Of a stretch of DNA of 64,000 bases, positions 20,856-29,449 are shown piece after piece. Below the pieces are notes generated by a model. That model ran no database searches. It was not told the origin of the DNA and worked only from the letters and a program-made list of their open reading frames with translations. Origin of the DNA: Pseudoalteromonas sp. Scap06 (GTDB lineage Bacteria > Pseudomonadota > Gammaproteobacteria > Enterobacterales > Alteromonadaceae). Where the stretch lies: NCBI RefSeq assembly GCF_013394165.1, contig NZ_CP041330.1, forward strand, positions 248,001 through 312,000. The letters run 5' to 3'. Made by a program: the position numbers and the translations under genes. Within the stretch, counting starts at the first letter, position 1. Every line of letters begins with the position of its first letter.

Positions 20856-22580
20856 ATGTTTAATATTGTAAAGAGTATTCGCAAACGTTATCGGTGGGCA
20901 TTAATTGCTATTGCCTTGCTGATCAGCGTATCCGCACTACTCATGCAATACGTCTTTTCTGTGCAAAAATACGATGCGAAAATTATCAATATAGCGGGTA
21001 AGCAACGTATGCTGTCACAAAAAATAGCGTGGCATAGTAATGCGCTAATTAATCAAACAGCTAACAACGAACAACACCTGAAATCGTTAGCCCACTCACT
21101 TGGGTTATTCGAGCAAGGACATACTTTTTTACTCACTAAAAATAAGCAAGGTGAGGCGATTTATTTAAATGCTGCTTTAGTTGATTTATATTATGCCGCC
21201 CCAGGTAACCTAGATGCCGAGGTATCTAGTTTTATAAAACAAGCAAAAAAATTACTGACCCAACAAGAACAAGCGAATCCCGTGATGTTTTCTGTGGGCG
21301 AGATTGAAGCATTATTAAAAAAATTAGACACCGCGGTGAGCTTATTTGAGCAGCAAGCGGTGACAAAGGTTAATTGGGTAGCCAATATTGAGCTGTTGTG
21401 TTGGTTTTTGACTCTAGCGTTATTGCTTCTAGAGTTAAGATTTGTGTTTATGCCAATGGAAAGGCAAGTTTTGCAGACCCTGCTTGAGTATCAACAACAA
21501 AAAGAATTTGCCGAGCAAGTCAGTCAGAATAAAGAACATTTTATTGCACGCGCCAGTCATGAGTTTAGAACTCCGTTACAGGGATTAATTAGTTCTATAA
21601 ATGAATTAAGCATTCCCAGCTCGCAACAACAAATTCAGCGTCAAGCTCAGTATTGTTCTGTTAGGCTGCTAGCGATGTTAGATGAACTTCAAGATTTACA
21701 GGCGCTTAGTTTAAACCGTTGGTCATTAAAGCCGACCTCAGACAACCTACTAACAACTTTAAACAAAATACTGGCTGTGTATCAATATGGCTGTACTGAG
21801 AAAGGGTTAAAGTTAATTACCGAGTTAGCACCGAACTTAGACTGCGCGGTGATTGTAGATCACGCACGGCTACAACAAATTGTTTCTGAACTACTTAATA
21901 ACGCATTAAAGTTTACTGAGCAAGGAGAGGTCACCGTCATTGCTACGCTCAATAACCATCAGTTAGAGTTAAGCATAAAAGACAGTGGTTGTGGCTTTAG
22001 CCACCAAATTGATCAGCTCGAATTAAACAACAATCAACAAAGTAACCATTTTCAAGGCCTTAGAACAGGGCTTACCCGCGTGCAATATATTGTTAATGCG
22101 CTTAATGGCGACATTCGTTTTGAGAATAATCATCCACAAGGCGCCATTGTATTTTTAAGCCTACCATTAGAGATGGACACAAGCGAAACTAAGCCAACGC
22201 GCTTGCCTGATGATCTTAAGTGTTTAGTGGTTGAAGATAACCCGCTCAACATGTTAGTTCTAACAAAGTTATTAAGTTCTTTGAATATACAGGTTGAATC
22301 GGCTGAAAATGGCAAAGTCGCTTGTGAAATGGCGGCTGAAAATAGCTATGATGTTATATTTATGGATTTAAATATGCCGGTTTTGGATGGCTTTGAAGCC
22401 ACAAAGCTGCTACATGAAAAAGACAAAACACGACCCATTATTGTGGTTACCGCAAACACTTCTGATAGTGATATAGCTCGCGCTAAAGCTTGTGGAGCAA
22501 TAAGTCATATTCATAAACCTATAGATCAGCAAAGTATAATAGCGGCACTAAACGATGCTCTTCTAACAGAGGTTGATTAA
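20856..22580 (+). CDS. Hybrid sensor histidine kinase with PilJ-type sensor and receiver domain
   Basis: A 574-residue membrane kinase. TM1 is near 13-33; the periplasmic part includes IINIAGKQRMLSQKIAWHS (43-61), the signature of the PilJ/NarX-type helical sensor; TM2 is near 175-198. HisKA follows with the phospho-acceptor His235 (ASHEFRTPLQG), then HATPase with N box ELLNNALKF (345-353) and DSGCGF. A C-terminal receiver domain (455-570) has Asp504 in MDLNMP, Thr532 and Lys554. All catalytic residues look intact. No separate regulator or HPt gene is adjacent, so the output partner is elsewhere. Ligand unknown; NarX uses this fold for nitrate. Confidence 0.85.
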   Translation: MFNIVKSIRKRYRWALIAIALLISVSALLMQYVFSVQKYDAKIINIAGKQRMLSQKIAWHSNALINQTANNEQHLKSLAHSLGLFEQGHTFLLTKNKQGEAIYLNAALVDLYYAAPGNLDAEVSSFIKQAKKLLTQQEQANPVMFSVGEIEALLKKLDTAVSLFEQQAVTKVNWVANIELLCWFLTLALLLLELRFVFMPMERQVLQTLLEYQQQKEFAEQVSQNKEHFIARASHEFRTPLQGLISSINELSIPSSQQQIQRQAQYCSVRLLAMLDELQDLQALSLNRWSLKPTSDNLLTTLNKILAVYQYGCTEKGLKLITELAPNLDCAVIVDHARLQQIVSELLNNALKFTEQGEVTVIATLNNHQLELSIKDSGCGFSHQIDQLELNNNQQSNHFQGLRTGLTRVQYIVNALNGDIRFENNHPQGAIVFLSLPLEMDTSETKPTRLPDDLKCLVVEDNPLNMLVLTKLLSSLNIQVESAENGKVACEMAAENSYDVIFMDLNMPVLDGFEATKLLHEKDKTRPIIVVTANTSDSDIARAKACGAISHIHKPIDQQSIIAALNDALLTEVD

Positions 22581-22647
22581 ATCTCACTTGCCTAATTGTT
22601 ATTTTGTACGTTAATTTGAATTTTTAAGCCTTATTTTGGGATCTAGT

Positions 22648-24099
22648 GTGCGCTCAATTTTACTTCAGCAATTTAATGGTTATTTATCCACCGGTGGCAG
22701 TAATCGCTATTATATTAAGGATTTAACTTGGCAAGTAAAACAGGGGGAACACTGGGTATTGCTTGGCGGCAATGGCGCCGGTAAATCTGCGCTTGGGGCT
22801 ACGCTTATTGGTGAAGCCAAGCAACAAAGTGGGCAACGCCATAGTACTTTTAATAATCTACAGTTAGTTTCAAGTGATTTACAAAAGCAGTTATTAAGCG
22901 CTAATCGCAAAAGTGATAAACCACAAAAAGTAACCGACATACTCTTTTCTGCGCCTGAAATTAATCGCGATTTATGTCAACAGCTAATTACTGCTCTTAA
23001 TTTTGATGCCTTACTTAATCGTAATTTTACTGATTTATCGACCGGTGAAACACGTAAATTATTATTGATTAAAGCACTGTCTGCTAATAGTGATTTAGTT
23101 GTGCTTGATGAACCATTTGATGGCTTAGACACTGAATCGGCTAGGCAGTTAAACCGCCTATTAAAGCAACTGAGTACGCACACTTGCTTTGTGTTTGTAC
23201 TAAACCGTGTTGATGAAATTCCTGCGTTTGTTGATCACTTTGCTTATGTGAGCAAGGGTCTTTTACAACATAGCTTAGCAAAACCGTGCGCAGCAAAACG
23301 AGCCGATTTATTTAAGTTACTGCATTTAGAACATACATCTATAACTATTCCAGATTCACCCGAGCCTACTTTTATTTCAAATGTAAACGCGCCACTCGTT
23401 AAGCTTACTGATACGCATGTACGTTATGGTGAACAGACTATTTTTGAAAACTTAAACTGGACGATTAAGCAACACCAACATTGGCAACTTACCGGCAAGA
23501 ATGGCTCAGGAAAAACCTGTTTATTAAATTTAATCACCGGTGATAACCCTCAGTGTTATAACAATGAGATTGAGGTGTTTGGTTTTAAGCGTGGCACAGG
23601 AGAGAGTATTTGGGATATAAAACAGCATATTGGTTATATCTCTAATACCTTGCATTTACAGTATAGAGTGAGTATTTCGGCGCTCAATACTGTTATCTCT
23701 GGGTTTTTCGATAGTATTGGTTTATATCAACAAGCCAGCGAGTTACAAATGCGGTTAGCGAAACAGTGGCTGGCATTAATTGGCCTAAGCGATAAAGCAA
23801 ATTGCACTTTTACTCAACTATCGTATTGCGATCAGCGCTTATTACTGATTGTACGCGCAATGGTTAAACACCCCGCATTAGTTATTTTGGATGAGCCATG
23901 TTTAGGGCTTGACGAGGCAAATCGTCAACGCGTTTTACTGCTTATAGAAAAGGTGTGTGCGGCAAAAACGAGTACTGTTATTTATGTAAACCATCATGCA
24001 GCAGATGCCATTAAAGGGGTTGAACACACCCTAAAAATGGAAGACTTTAAACCAACTCATTATGAGCAGCAGGCGGCTCATAATGAGTCGATTATATAA
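22648..24099 (+). CDS. Twin-ATPase ABC protein, ModF/PhrA-like
   Basis: The product holds two ABC ATPase domains. Walker A motifs are GGNGAGKSALG and GKNGSGKTCLL; Walker B motifs are DLVVLDEPFDGLD and ALVILDEPCLGLDE. The first signature, LSTGETRKLLL, is the one seen in E. coli ModF; the second, LSYCDQRLLL, has lost the usual glycine. I chose the GTG start (483 residues) over a TTG 12 bases earlier. There is no permease or molybdate-binding gene nearby, and no membrane segment. ModF is tied to molybdenum in E. coli by neighbourhood, its true role being uncertain; the same caution applies here. Confidence 0.8.
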   Translation: MRSILLQQFNGYLSTGGSNRYYIKDLTWQVKQGEHWVLLGGNGAGKSALGATLIGEAKQQSGQRHSTFNNLQLVSSDLQKQLLSANRKSDKPQKVTDILFSAPEINRDLCQQLITALNFDALLNRNFTDLSTGETRKLLLIKALSANSDLVVLDEPFDGLDTESARQLNRLLKQLSTHTCFVFVLNRVDEIPAFVDHFAYVSKGLLQHSLAKPCAAKRADLFKLLHLEHTSITIPDSPEPTFISNVNAPLVKLTDTHVRYGEQTIFENLNWTIKQHQHWQLTGKNGSGKTCLLNLITGDNPQCYNNEIEVFGFKRGTGESIWDIKQHIGYISNTLHLQYRVSISALNTVISGFFDSIGLYQQASELQMRLAKQWLALIGLSDKANCTFTQLSYCDQRLLLIVRAMVKHPALVILDEPCLGLDEANRQRVLLLIEKVCAAKTSTVIYVNHHAADAIKGVEHTLKMEDFKPTHYEQQAAHNESII

Positions 24100-24105
24100 G
24101 CTTGT

Positions 24106-24984
24106 TTATAACTGAGTCACTGTGAATCCTTGGTCACGCAGTTGTTTAATTAAGCCATGTTGCTCAACTAAATGCAGAGCACCTACAGCTATAAAAATAT
24201 TGCCTTGTTCAAGTTTTGGGGTGAGCTGAGTGACCCAATTATTATTACGCTCAATTAGCATCACTTGTTCGCTTTGTTGGCCGTATTGGCTGTTATCAAA
24301 ACTGGTGTGGTAGTAGCTGGTTAGGGTTTTCATATCGCCCTGCTTCCATGCATTTACTAGAGAAATAAAGTAGGTATTAATATCACTGAGTTGTTCAAAG
24401 GTTTCTGCCATCATAGCGTTGCTTAATGACTCTAAACCATTAAACATTTGTAGCTGCTGCTCTATGGTTTCAAGCTCCGCAATTTTAATATTATGCTGTT
24501 GGGCATAATCTAATATTTGCTTATCAATGCCATTTTTATCTGAATATCCTGCGTTTTGAAACTCAATTTGCATCATGGTTAACATGACAGCCCAAGGTTT
24601 AAAGCTGTTGAACATGGCAATATCAATCGACTTTTTTGCAAAGTAGTCTTTCAGGAGTTGATAATTTTCTGTCGACAGCTCACTCTGTAGTGTACGCCCG
24701 TTATTAAGCAGCATATACGGCATAGAGCGTTGCTGCATTTGTAAAGGTGATAGCTTACTAATATCCACTTCAACAACCACTTGCTTGCTGTTACCTAGTG
24801 CGTTAGTCACTTTTTGTGGTAGCCCTTTCATGCTGGCATCACCTACATGCACGGTGCCAAATAAATATGAACTAGCGCCTTGTTTTTCTATTTTGAATAG
24901 AGCTGGAGCTGCATAGCCATTCACACTAAATGCTAAAAAAACGAACGCCATCAATATATGACTGATACGCAATGACACTTTCAT
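24106..24984 (-). CDS. TraB/GumN family protein
   Basis: A 292-residue exported protein with a signal peptide (first ~25 residues, ending VNGYAAPA). The family's conserved points are present: LFGTVHVG near 42-49, the acidic motif VVVEVDIS near 68-75, and IFIAVGALHLVEQHGL near the C terminus. The fold is related to the EreA/ChaN group and members are suspected metal-dependent proteases or hydrolases, but no substrate is established. It runs convergent to the ModF-like gene, with stop codons only a few bases apart. Confidence 0.85.
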   Translation of the reverse strand: MKVSLRISHILMAFVFLAFSVNGYAAPALFKIEKQGASSYLFGTVHVGDASMKGLPQKVTNALGNSKQVVVEVDISKLSPLQMQQRSMPYMLLNNGRTLQSELSTENYQLLKDYFAKKSIDIAMFNSFKPWAVMLTMMQIEFQNAGYSDKNGIDKQILDYAQQHNIKIAELETIEQQLQMFNGLESLSNAMMAETFEQLSDINTYFISLVNAWKQGDMKTLTSYYHTSFDNSQYGQQSEQVMLIERNNNWVTQLTPKLEQGNIFIAVGALHLVEQHGLIKQLRDQGFTVTQL

Positions 24985-25088
24985 AAAGAATCCTAACCAA
25001 GTTAAAGTTGTTTTATAAATACTAACTTAGTTTACTTTATAGGTAACGTAAAAATGCCAGATTAAAAAGCGCTATTGATACCAATTAT

Positions 25089-25202
25089 TGCTGTAGGCCA
25101 TGTTGCCAAAATTAGTCAAAACGCGTTCACTTTGTTATGAACTCAAGGCGATTCGTGAAAAGCTTCATAGACTGAGAAAAAACACCACCATGACCTACAG
25201 CA
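25089..25202. repeat. MITE-like element with 14-bp terminal inverted repeats
   Basis: The ends TGCTGTAGGCCATG and CATGACCTACAGCA are inverted copies with one mismatch, enclosing about 85 bases with no reading frame. It sits between dgkA and the TraB/GumN gene, directly upstream of the latter. Size and ends suggest a small non-autonomous repeat. I found no second copy in the window and no clear target duplication. Confidence 0.45.
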
Positions 25203-25230
25203 GCACTAATGCTTTTTTTACCTTGGCTAA

Positions 25231-25602
25231 TTAAGCCCATAAAACAGACCACCAAAGCAGAACGGTGATGAGCATGGCGATAAAGACACTGGCAGAAGCG
25301 ATGTCTTTAGCTAGGCCTGATAGTTCATGATATTCGCTACCGATGCGATCAACCACCACTTCGACTGCGGTATTGACCAACTCAGCAAATAACACAAACA
25401 ATAAGCTGGCAATCAATATTAATTTGCTACTTAAGGTAATTTCTTGCAAGCAGGCAAATACGCCTAGCAAACTAAATAAAACCAACTCTTGCTGAAAAGC
25501 AGCCTCAAATCGGCTCATCCATTTTAGACCATTAAATGTATGGCTTAAGGTAAAAATTAGGCGCATTAGGCCTTGGCGTTTTATAACGGTTTTATTATTC
25601 AT
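25231..25602 (-). CDS. dgkA: Diacylglycerol kinase
   Basis: DgkA is a small trimeric inner-membrane enzyme that phosphorylates diacylglycerol to phosphatidic acid. The 123-residue product has three membrane segments and the active-site signature ELVNTAVEVVVDRIGSEYHE followed by LSGLAKDIASA, almost as in E. coli. Its ATG overlaps the eptA stop (ATGA), so the two are one unit. This makes sense: EptA uses phosphatidylethanolamine as donor and releases diacylglycerol, which DgkA recycles. Confidence 0.95.
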   Translation of the reverse strand: MNNKTVIKRQGLMRLIFTLSHTFNGLKWMSRFEAAFQQELVLFSLLGVFACLQEITLSSKLILIASLLFVLFAELVNTAVEVVVDRIGSEYHELSGLAKDIASASVFIAMLITVLLWWSVLWA

Positions 25603-27272
25603 ATTTTAGCTTCGCTATGGTTAATCGTTTGACATGACGCGAGTAAATCTTCAGAGGTTTGGTAGGTTTTACTCGCAACACCGGTTAAGTTTAAAAGGGT
25701 ATGAAAAATAGCATCGTGTGATTGCGCTAAAGTGCTATTTAAATTGTTGAGACACTTGGCTGTAATGCGCTGATTATGCTCATCAGCCCAGATGTAAAGA
25801 GGCACATGGGTTTGAGCTGTTGGTGCAAATGCATAGGGAAAGCCATGTAAGTACGCACCATTTTCACCGAGCGACTCGCCATGGTCCGACACATACAGTA
25901 ATTGCTTATCAATATTGGCCGGTAGTGCCTTTAACTGTTCAATAACTTGAGCGTTGATAAAATCACTATAAGCAATTGTATTGTCGTAGGTGTTAACCAG
26001 TTCTTCAGCGTTACAGTTCTGAATATCGCTGCGGTCGCAGGTTGGACTAAACTGTTTAAACTTTTCAGGGTAGCGCTTAAAGTAAGTAGGGCCATGTGAA
26101 CCCATCATATGCAGCACTATAAGCGTATTAGCCTGACTCAAGTTAGCAAGCTTGTGCTTTAGTGGGGCTAGCAACGCTTCATCAAAACAGTATTTACCAT
26201 CACATAGTCCGGATGCTTTGCTATCAATATTAATGGTAGGTACGCGCGAGCAGACGTTTTTACAGCCACTGTTATTATCAACCCATAAGACATCTGCGCC
26301 TGCTTGCTGTATCAAATCAATCACGTTTTGCTGATTATCACTGTCTAAACGAGAAAAATTGGCATGAGTTTGCAGTGAAAACATACACGGTACTGACACT
26401 GCCGTGGCCGTGCCACACGACGATACATTATCGAAATAAGTGACATTATGTTTTTGTGTGTATTGGTTGGTATTGCGCTCATAGCCTTGGTAGGAAAAGC
26501 TTTCAGCTCGTGCGGTTTCACCTACTACTATGACAGTAACTCGTGTTGTACTTGGCGATGCTAAAGTTGGTGTGGTATCAATATTTTTAAATTTAATATC
26601 GCTGTAAAGCAACTGGTCACGTGCATACTTATAGCCACTAGAAAGGTATTGAAATGGAATGATTTCTTTTTTCAATATACGGTTATTTCGACCTGTTGCC
26701 GCGTAATCGGCGTAAAAGTTTACTACCACTAAAGCAATCAAAGCACCGCATGCTAGTAACAGTTTAATACGACTGAGTATCTCTTTGTGTGGGCGGGCAC
26801 AGTTTACGTTTATACGACTCAAAACAAAGGCAGGTAATGCGCCAAAAAGCAGTAAAAAGCCAACAAGTTGCAAGTTTAAATAGCTTAACGCTTCACTAGA
26901 GTCCGTCTCTGCTGCGTTTTGTATCATTGAGTAATCAAATACCACTCCATAGTTTAATGAGCTGTAAAGTGCGGCACTTGAGAGCACGAGTAGTAAGTAG
27001 TTGATGGGTTTTAATAGCCCTCGAACAGACACCAAAGAAAAAAATATAACTAATAAACACACAAGTAGTAGCGGTACAGAGAATAGAAATAACCACGAAA
27101 ATGTGTGCAGCGAAGTAATAGCGCTAAACGCACCATGCATAAATGGAATATTAATGATTAAGCCATAATAGCATGCCATTAAAATAACAAATGCATTAGC
27201 GCTGCAGTTAAAGTAAAAGCGCTTTTTGGTGTTTGCTTGCGATTGCTTACTGAGTTTGAAAATTGAATTCAT
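25599..27272 (-). CDS. eptA: Lipid A phosphoethanolamine transferase
   Basis: EptA moves phosphoethanolamine from phosphatidylethanolamine to lipid A phosphates, lowering surface charge and giving resistance to polymyxins. The 557-residue protein has five N-terminal membrane helices (within the first ~195 residues) and a periplasmic alkaline-phosphatase-like domain. Visible active-site pieces are VVGETARAESFSYQGYERNT (metal-binding Glu), SSCGTATAVSVPCMFS (catalytic Thr, with the disulphide-forming cysteines common here) and YVSDHGESLGENG (Asp/His ligands). It is first in eptA-dgkA, behind a putative PmrA box. Confidence 0.95.
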   Translation of the reverse strand: MNSIFKLSKQSQANTKKRFYFNCSANAFVILMACYYGLIINIPFMHGAFSAITSLHTFSWLFLFSVPLLLVCLLVIFFSLVSVRGLLKPINYLLLVLSSAALYSSLNYGVVFDYSMIQNAAETDSSEALSYLNLQLVGFLLLFGALPAFVLSRINVNCARPHKEILSRIKLLLACGALIALVVVNFYADYAATGRNNRILKKEIIPFQYLSSGYKYARDQLLYSDIKFKNIDTTPTLASPSTTRVTVIVVGETARAESFSYQGYERNTNQYTQKHNVTYFDNVSSCGTATAVSVPCMFSLQTHANFSRLDSDNQQNVIDLIQQAGADVLWVDNNSGCKNVCSRVPTINIDSKASGLCDGKYCFDEALLAPLKHKLANLSQANTLIVLHMMGSHGPTYFKRYPEKFKQFSPTCDRSDIQNCNAEELVNTYDNTIAYSDFINAQVIEQLKALPANIDKQLLYVSDHGESLGENGAYLHGFPYAFAPTAQTHVPLYIWADEHNQRITAKCLNNLNSTLAQSHDAIFHTLLNLTGVASKTYQTSEDLLASCQTINHSEAKI

Positions 27273-27316
27273 AACACATCTCTTTTTAGTGAACGTTGTT
27301 ATGCTAGGTCGTCACA

Positions 27317-27333
27317 CTTAAGAAACACTTAAG
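27317..27333 (-). promoter_or_regulatory. Putative PmrA-type operator before eptA
   Basis: Two copies of CTTAAG separated by exactly five bases match the PmrA/BasR direct-repeat box (YTTAAK-N5-YTTAAK). They lie 45-60 bases before the eptA start on the coding strand, with a possible -10 (TAGCAT) about 10 bases nearer the gene. PmrA and its relatives activate eptA in enteric bacteria and Vibrio. No pmrAB-like pair is in the window, so the regulator would act from elsewhere. Confidence 0.6.
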
Positions 27334-27530
27334 AAGTCAATTTATTTTATTTTGTGAGCTATAAAATACAGCGGTTTGCTAAAAATTAATCAAACCATAA
27401 TTCACCGTTATAAGAATAGTGAATTTCCTGAGTTGAAATGAAGGGATAAAAAATTCACTTTGTTTAGGTTGTTTGAATTTTAAAACCTAGGCCTGCGTAT
27501 TTTTATAATTATTTTGGATTGAATTTGATG

Positions 27531-27559
27531 TTGACTTAGCGCCCTGAGCGCGGTACTAA
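27531..27559 (+). promoter_or_regulatory. Probable promoter of the ilv operon
   Basis: A -35 box TTGACT, 17 bp, and TACTAA (the overlapping TAATAT is an alternative), preceding the leader peptide by about 60 bases. The -35 is strong and the -10 poor. Confidence 0.5.
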
Positions 27560-27619
27560 TATAAAAAGACAGCGAAACAAGAGTTTCGTAATTACAGAAA
27601 TTAAATGGTATTAAATTTT

Positions 27620-27688
27620 ATGCTTAACAATGCACTTAACCTAGTCCTGATTATTATCGTGGTGATTATTCCCGCGAGGGCTTCGTAG
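27620..27688 (+). CDS. ilvL: ilv operon leader peptide
   Basis: A 22-residue frame, MLNNALNLVLIIIVVIIPARAS. Between residues 6 and 17, ten of twelve codons are Leu, Ile or Val, including LVLIIIVVII. This is the sensor of a branched-chain amino acid attenuator: ribosome stalling on these codons under shortage allows transcription to continue. An in-frame ATG 15 bases earlier could give a 27-residue form; neither has a strong ribosome-binding site. Function is inferred from composition and the attenuator directly downstream. Confidence 0.85.
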   Translation: MLNNALNLVLIIIVVIIPARAS

Positions 27689-27747
27689 TGCTTTAAAAAA
27701 CTAAGCATTGAAAAGCCCTCCGCACTTAACCGTCCGGGGGGCTTTTT
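27676..27747 (+). terminator. ilv attenuator: terminator with competing antiterminator
   Basis: The terminator is a 12-bp stem at 27,711-27,722 and 27,735-27,746 (AAAAGCCCTCCG / CGGGGGGCTTTT, one G-U pair) followed by Ts. Its left arm (AAGCCCTC, 27,713-27,720) can instead pair perfectly with GAGGGCTT at 27,676-27,683, which lies in the last leader-peptide codons. A ribosome reaching the stop codon covers that segment and allows termination; one stalled upstream frees it and prevents termination. Confidence 0.88.
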
Positions 27748-27799
27748 AGTTTTAAGATTAAATTTTAACGGGTTGTCACACAGGAATGAGGATTTACTA

Positions 27800-29449
27800 A
27801 TGACAGGCGCAGAACTAACAATTGATTTACTCGCCAAGCACGGCGTAGATGAAGTATTTGGCTACCCAGGTGGTGCTATTATGCCCATCTACGATGCCTT
27901 GTATGGTGCGCCTGTAAAACATTACCTCACTCGCCATGAACAAGGCGCAGGGTTTGCAGCTGTAGGTTATGCACGCAGTACTGGCCGCTTAGGTGTATGT
28001 TTAGCAACATCAGGCCCGGGTGCTACTAACTTAATTACCGCATTGGCTGATGCCATGATGGACTCAGTGCCTTTACTTGCCATCACCGGGCAAGTACCAA
28101 CCGCAGCTATTGGTTCTGACGCCTTTCAAGAAATAGACGTGTTGGGTATGTCGCTTTCATGTACAAAACACAGTTATATGGTTGAGCGAGCAGAAGATTT
28201 AGCCGAAATATTACAAGAGGCGATGCATTTAGCACAAAGCGGTCGACCAGGCCCTGTTTTGGTTGATATCCCCAAAGACATTCAAATGGCGCAAGTACCT
28301 TTTAAACCTTGGTTAGCGGTAGATGAATATTTGCCTCAACTAGATCTAAATCAAGTCGCTATTGCTAACCAACTACTCAGTGAAGCCAAACAGCCTGTTG
28401 CCTATGTTGGTGGCGGGGTCCATGCCGCTGATGCGCAAGCGCAGTTAATGCAATTTTTAAATAAAACGCAAATGCCAGCGGTTTCAACCCTTAAAGCATT
28501 GGGCAGTGTATTACCTGATTACGAATATGATTTAGGCATGCTAGGTATGCATGGCGGTCAAGCGGCTAATTTAGCGGTGCAAGAATGTGATGTATTAGTG
28601 TGTATTGGCGCACGCTTTGATGACCGTGTAACGGGCAATTTAGCTAAGTTTGCTGCAAAAGCAAACGTAATTCATTTAGACATAGATGCAGCCGAGGTCG
28701 GAAAACGTAAACCTGTAAAAGCGTCATTAATTGCTGATTTAAAAACTTCTCTCCCTGCACTTGAGTGCGTGGTTACACCAAAAGCGTGGTGCGATCATAG
28801 TAAACAAATGAAGGTCAAACACGCGTGGCGCTACGACTACCCTGGTGAAAAAGTATTTGCTCCTTACTTACTTAATCAACTTAGCCAGCGTATGCCAAGC
28901 ACTAGTGTGGTGTGTTGTGATGTAGGCCAGCACCAAATGTGGGTAGCTCAGCACATGAAGTTTAGCCACCCTTGCAACCATTTGAGCAGTGGTGGTGCAG
29001 GCACTATGGGATTTGGTTTACCCGCGGCTATAGGTGCACAGATAGCGCGTAAAGGTGACTTTGTGATCACCGTTTCAGGTGATGGTTCAATCATGATGAA
29101 TATTCAAGAGCTTGCCACTATACGTCGTAATAATTTACCAGTAAAAATACTGATACTTGATAACCAGCGCTTGGGCATGGTGCGCCAATGGCAAGAACTA
29201 TTTTTTGAAGGGCGTTACAGCGAAACTAACCTGTCAGACAACCCTGACTTTGTACAACTTGCTGCTGTGTTTGGCATTCCTGGGCAAACAATTACCCATG
29301 CCAACCAAGTGGATGATGCAATCACTGCTTTATTAAATAGCGATGGACCTTATATTGTTCATGCTTGTATCGATGATAAAGAAAACGTATGGCCACTTGT
29401 TCCACCTGGGGCTGCTAACGATGAAATGATGACGGAGAAAGCACAATGA
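27800..29449 (+). CDS. ilvG: Acetolactate synthase, large catalytic subunit (isozyme II type)
   Basis: Catalyses the first common step of valine/leucine and isoleucine synthesis, joining pyruvate with pyruvate or 2-oxobutyrate; needs ThDP, Mg2+ and FAD. The ATG chosen gives 549 residues like E. coli IlvG, with AGGA about 10 bases upstream; an upstream TTG is unlikely. ThDP parts visible are FGYPGGAIMPIYDAL, the catalytic Glu47 in RHEQGAGFAAVGYAR, and SGDGSIMMN...ILDNQRLGMV near the C terminus. It is intact, unlike the frameshifted ilvG of E. coli K-12. ATGA overlap with ilvM. Confidence 0.95.
   Translation: MTGAELTIDLLAKHGVDEVFGYPGGAIMPIYDALYGAPVKHYLTRHEQGAGFAAVGYARSTGRLGVCLATSGPGATNLITALADAMMDSVPLLAITGQVPTAAIGSDAFQEIDVLGMSLSCTKHSYMVERAEDLAEILQEAMHLAQSGRPGPVLVDIPKDIQMAQVPFKPWLAVDEYLPQLDLNQVAIANQLLSEAKQPVAYVGGGVHAADAQAQLMQFLNKTQMPAVSTLKALGSVLPDYEYDLGMLGMHGGQAANLAVQECDVLVCIGARFDDRVTGNLAKFAAKANVIHLDIDAAEVGKRKPVKASLIADLKTSLPALECVVTPKAWCDHSKQMKVKHAWRYDYPGEKVFAPYLLNQLSQRMPSTSVVCCDVGQHQMWVAQHMKFSHPCNHLSSGGAGTMGFGLPAAIGAQIARKGDFVITVSGDGSIMMNIQELATIRRNNLPVKILILDNQRLGMVRQWQELFFEGRYSETNLSDNPDFVQLAAVFGIPGQTITHANQVDDAITALLNSDGPYIVHACIDDKENVWPLVPPGAANDEMMTEKAQ

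Noticed and set aside
27800..29449. A frameshift in ilvG as in E. coli K-12
   Set aside because: The frame is open over the full family length with all cofactor motifs present.
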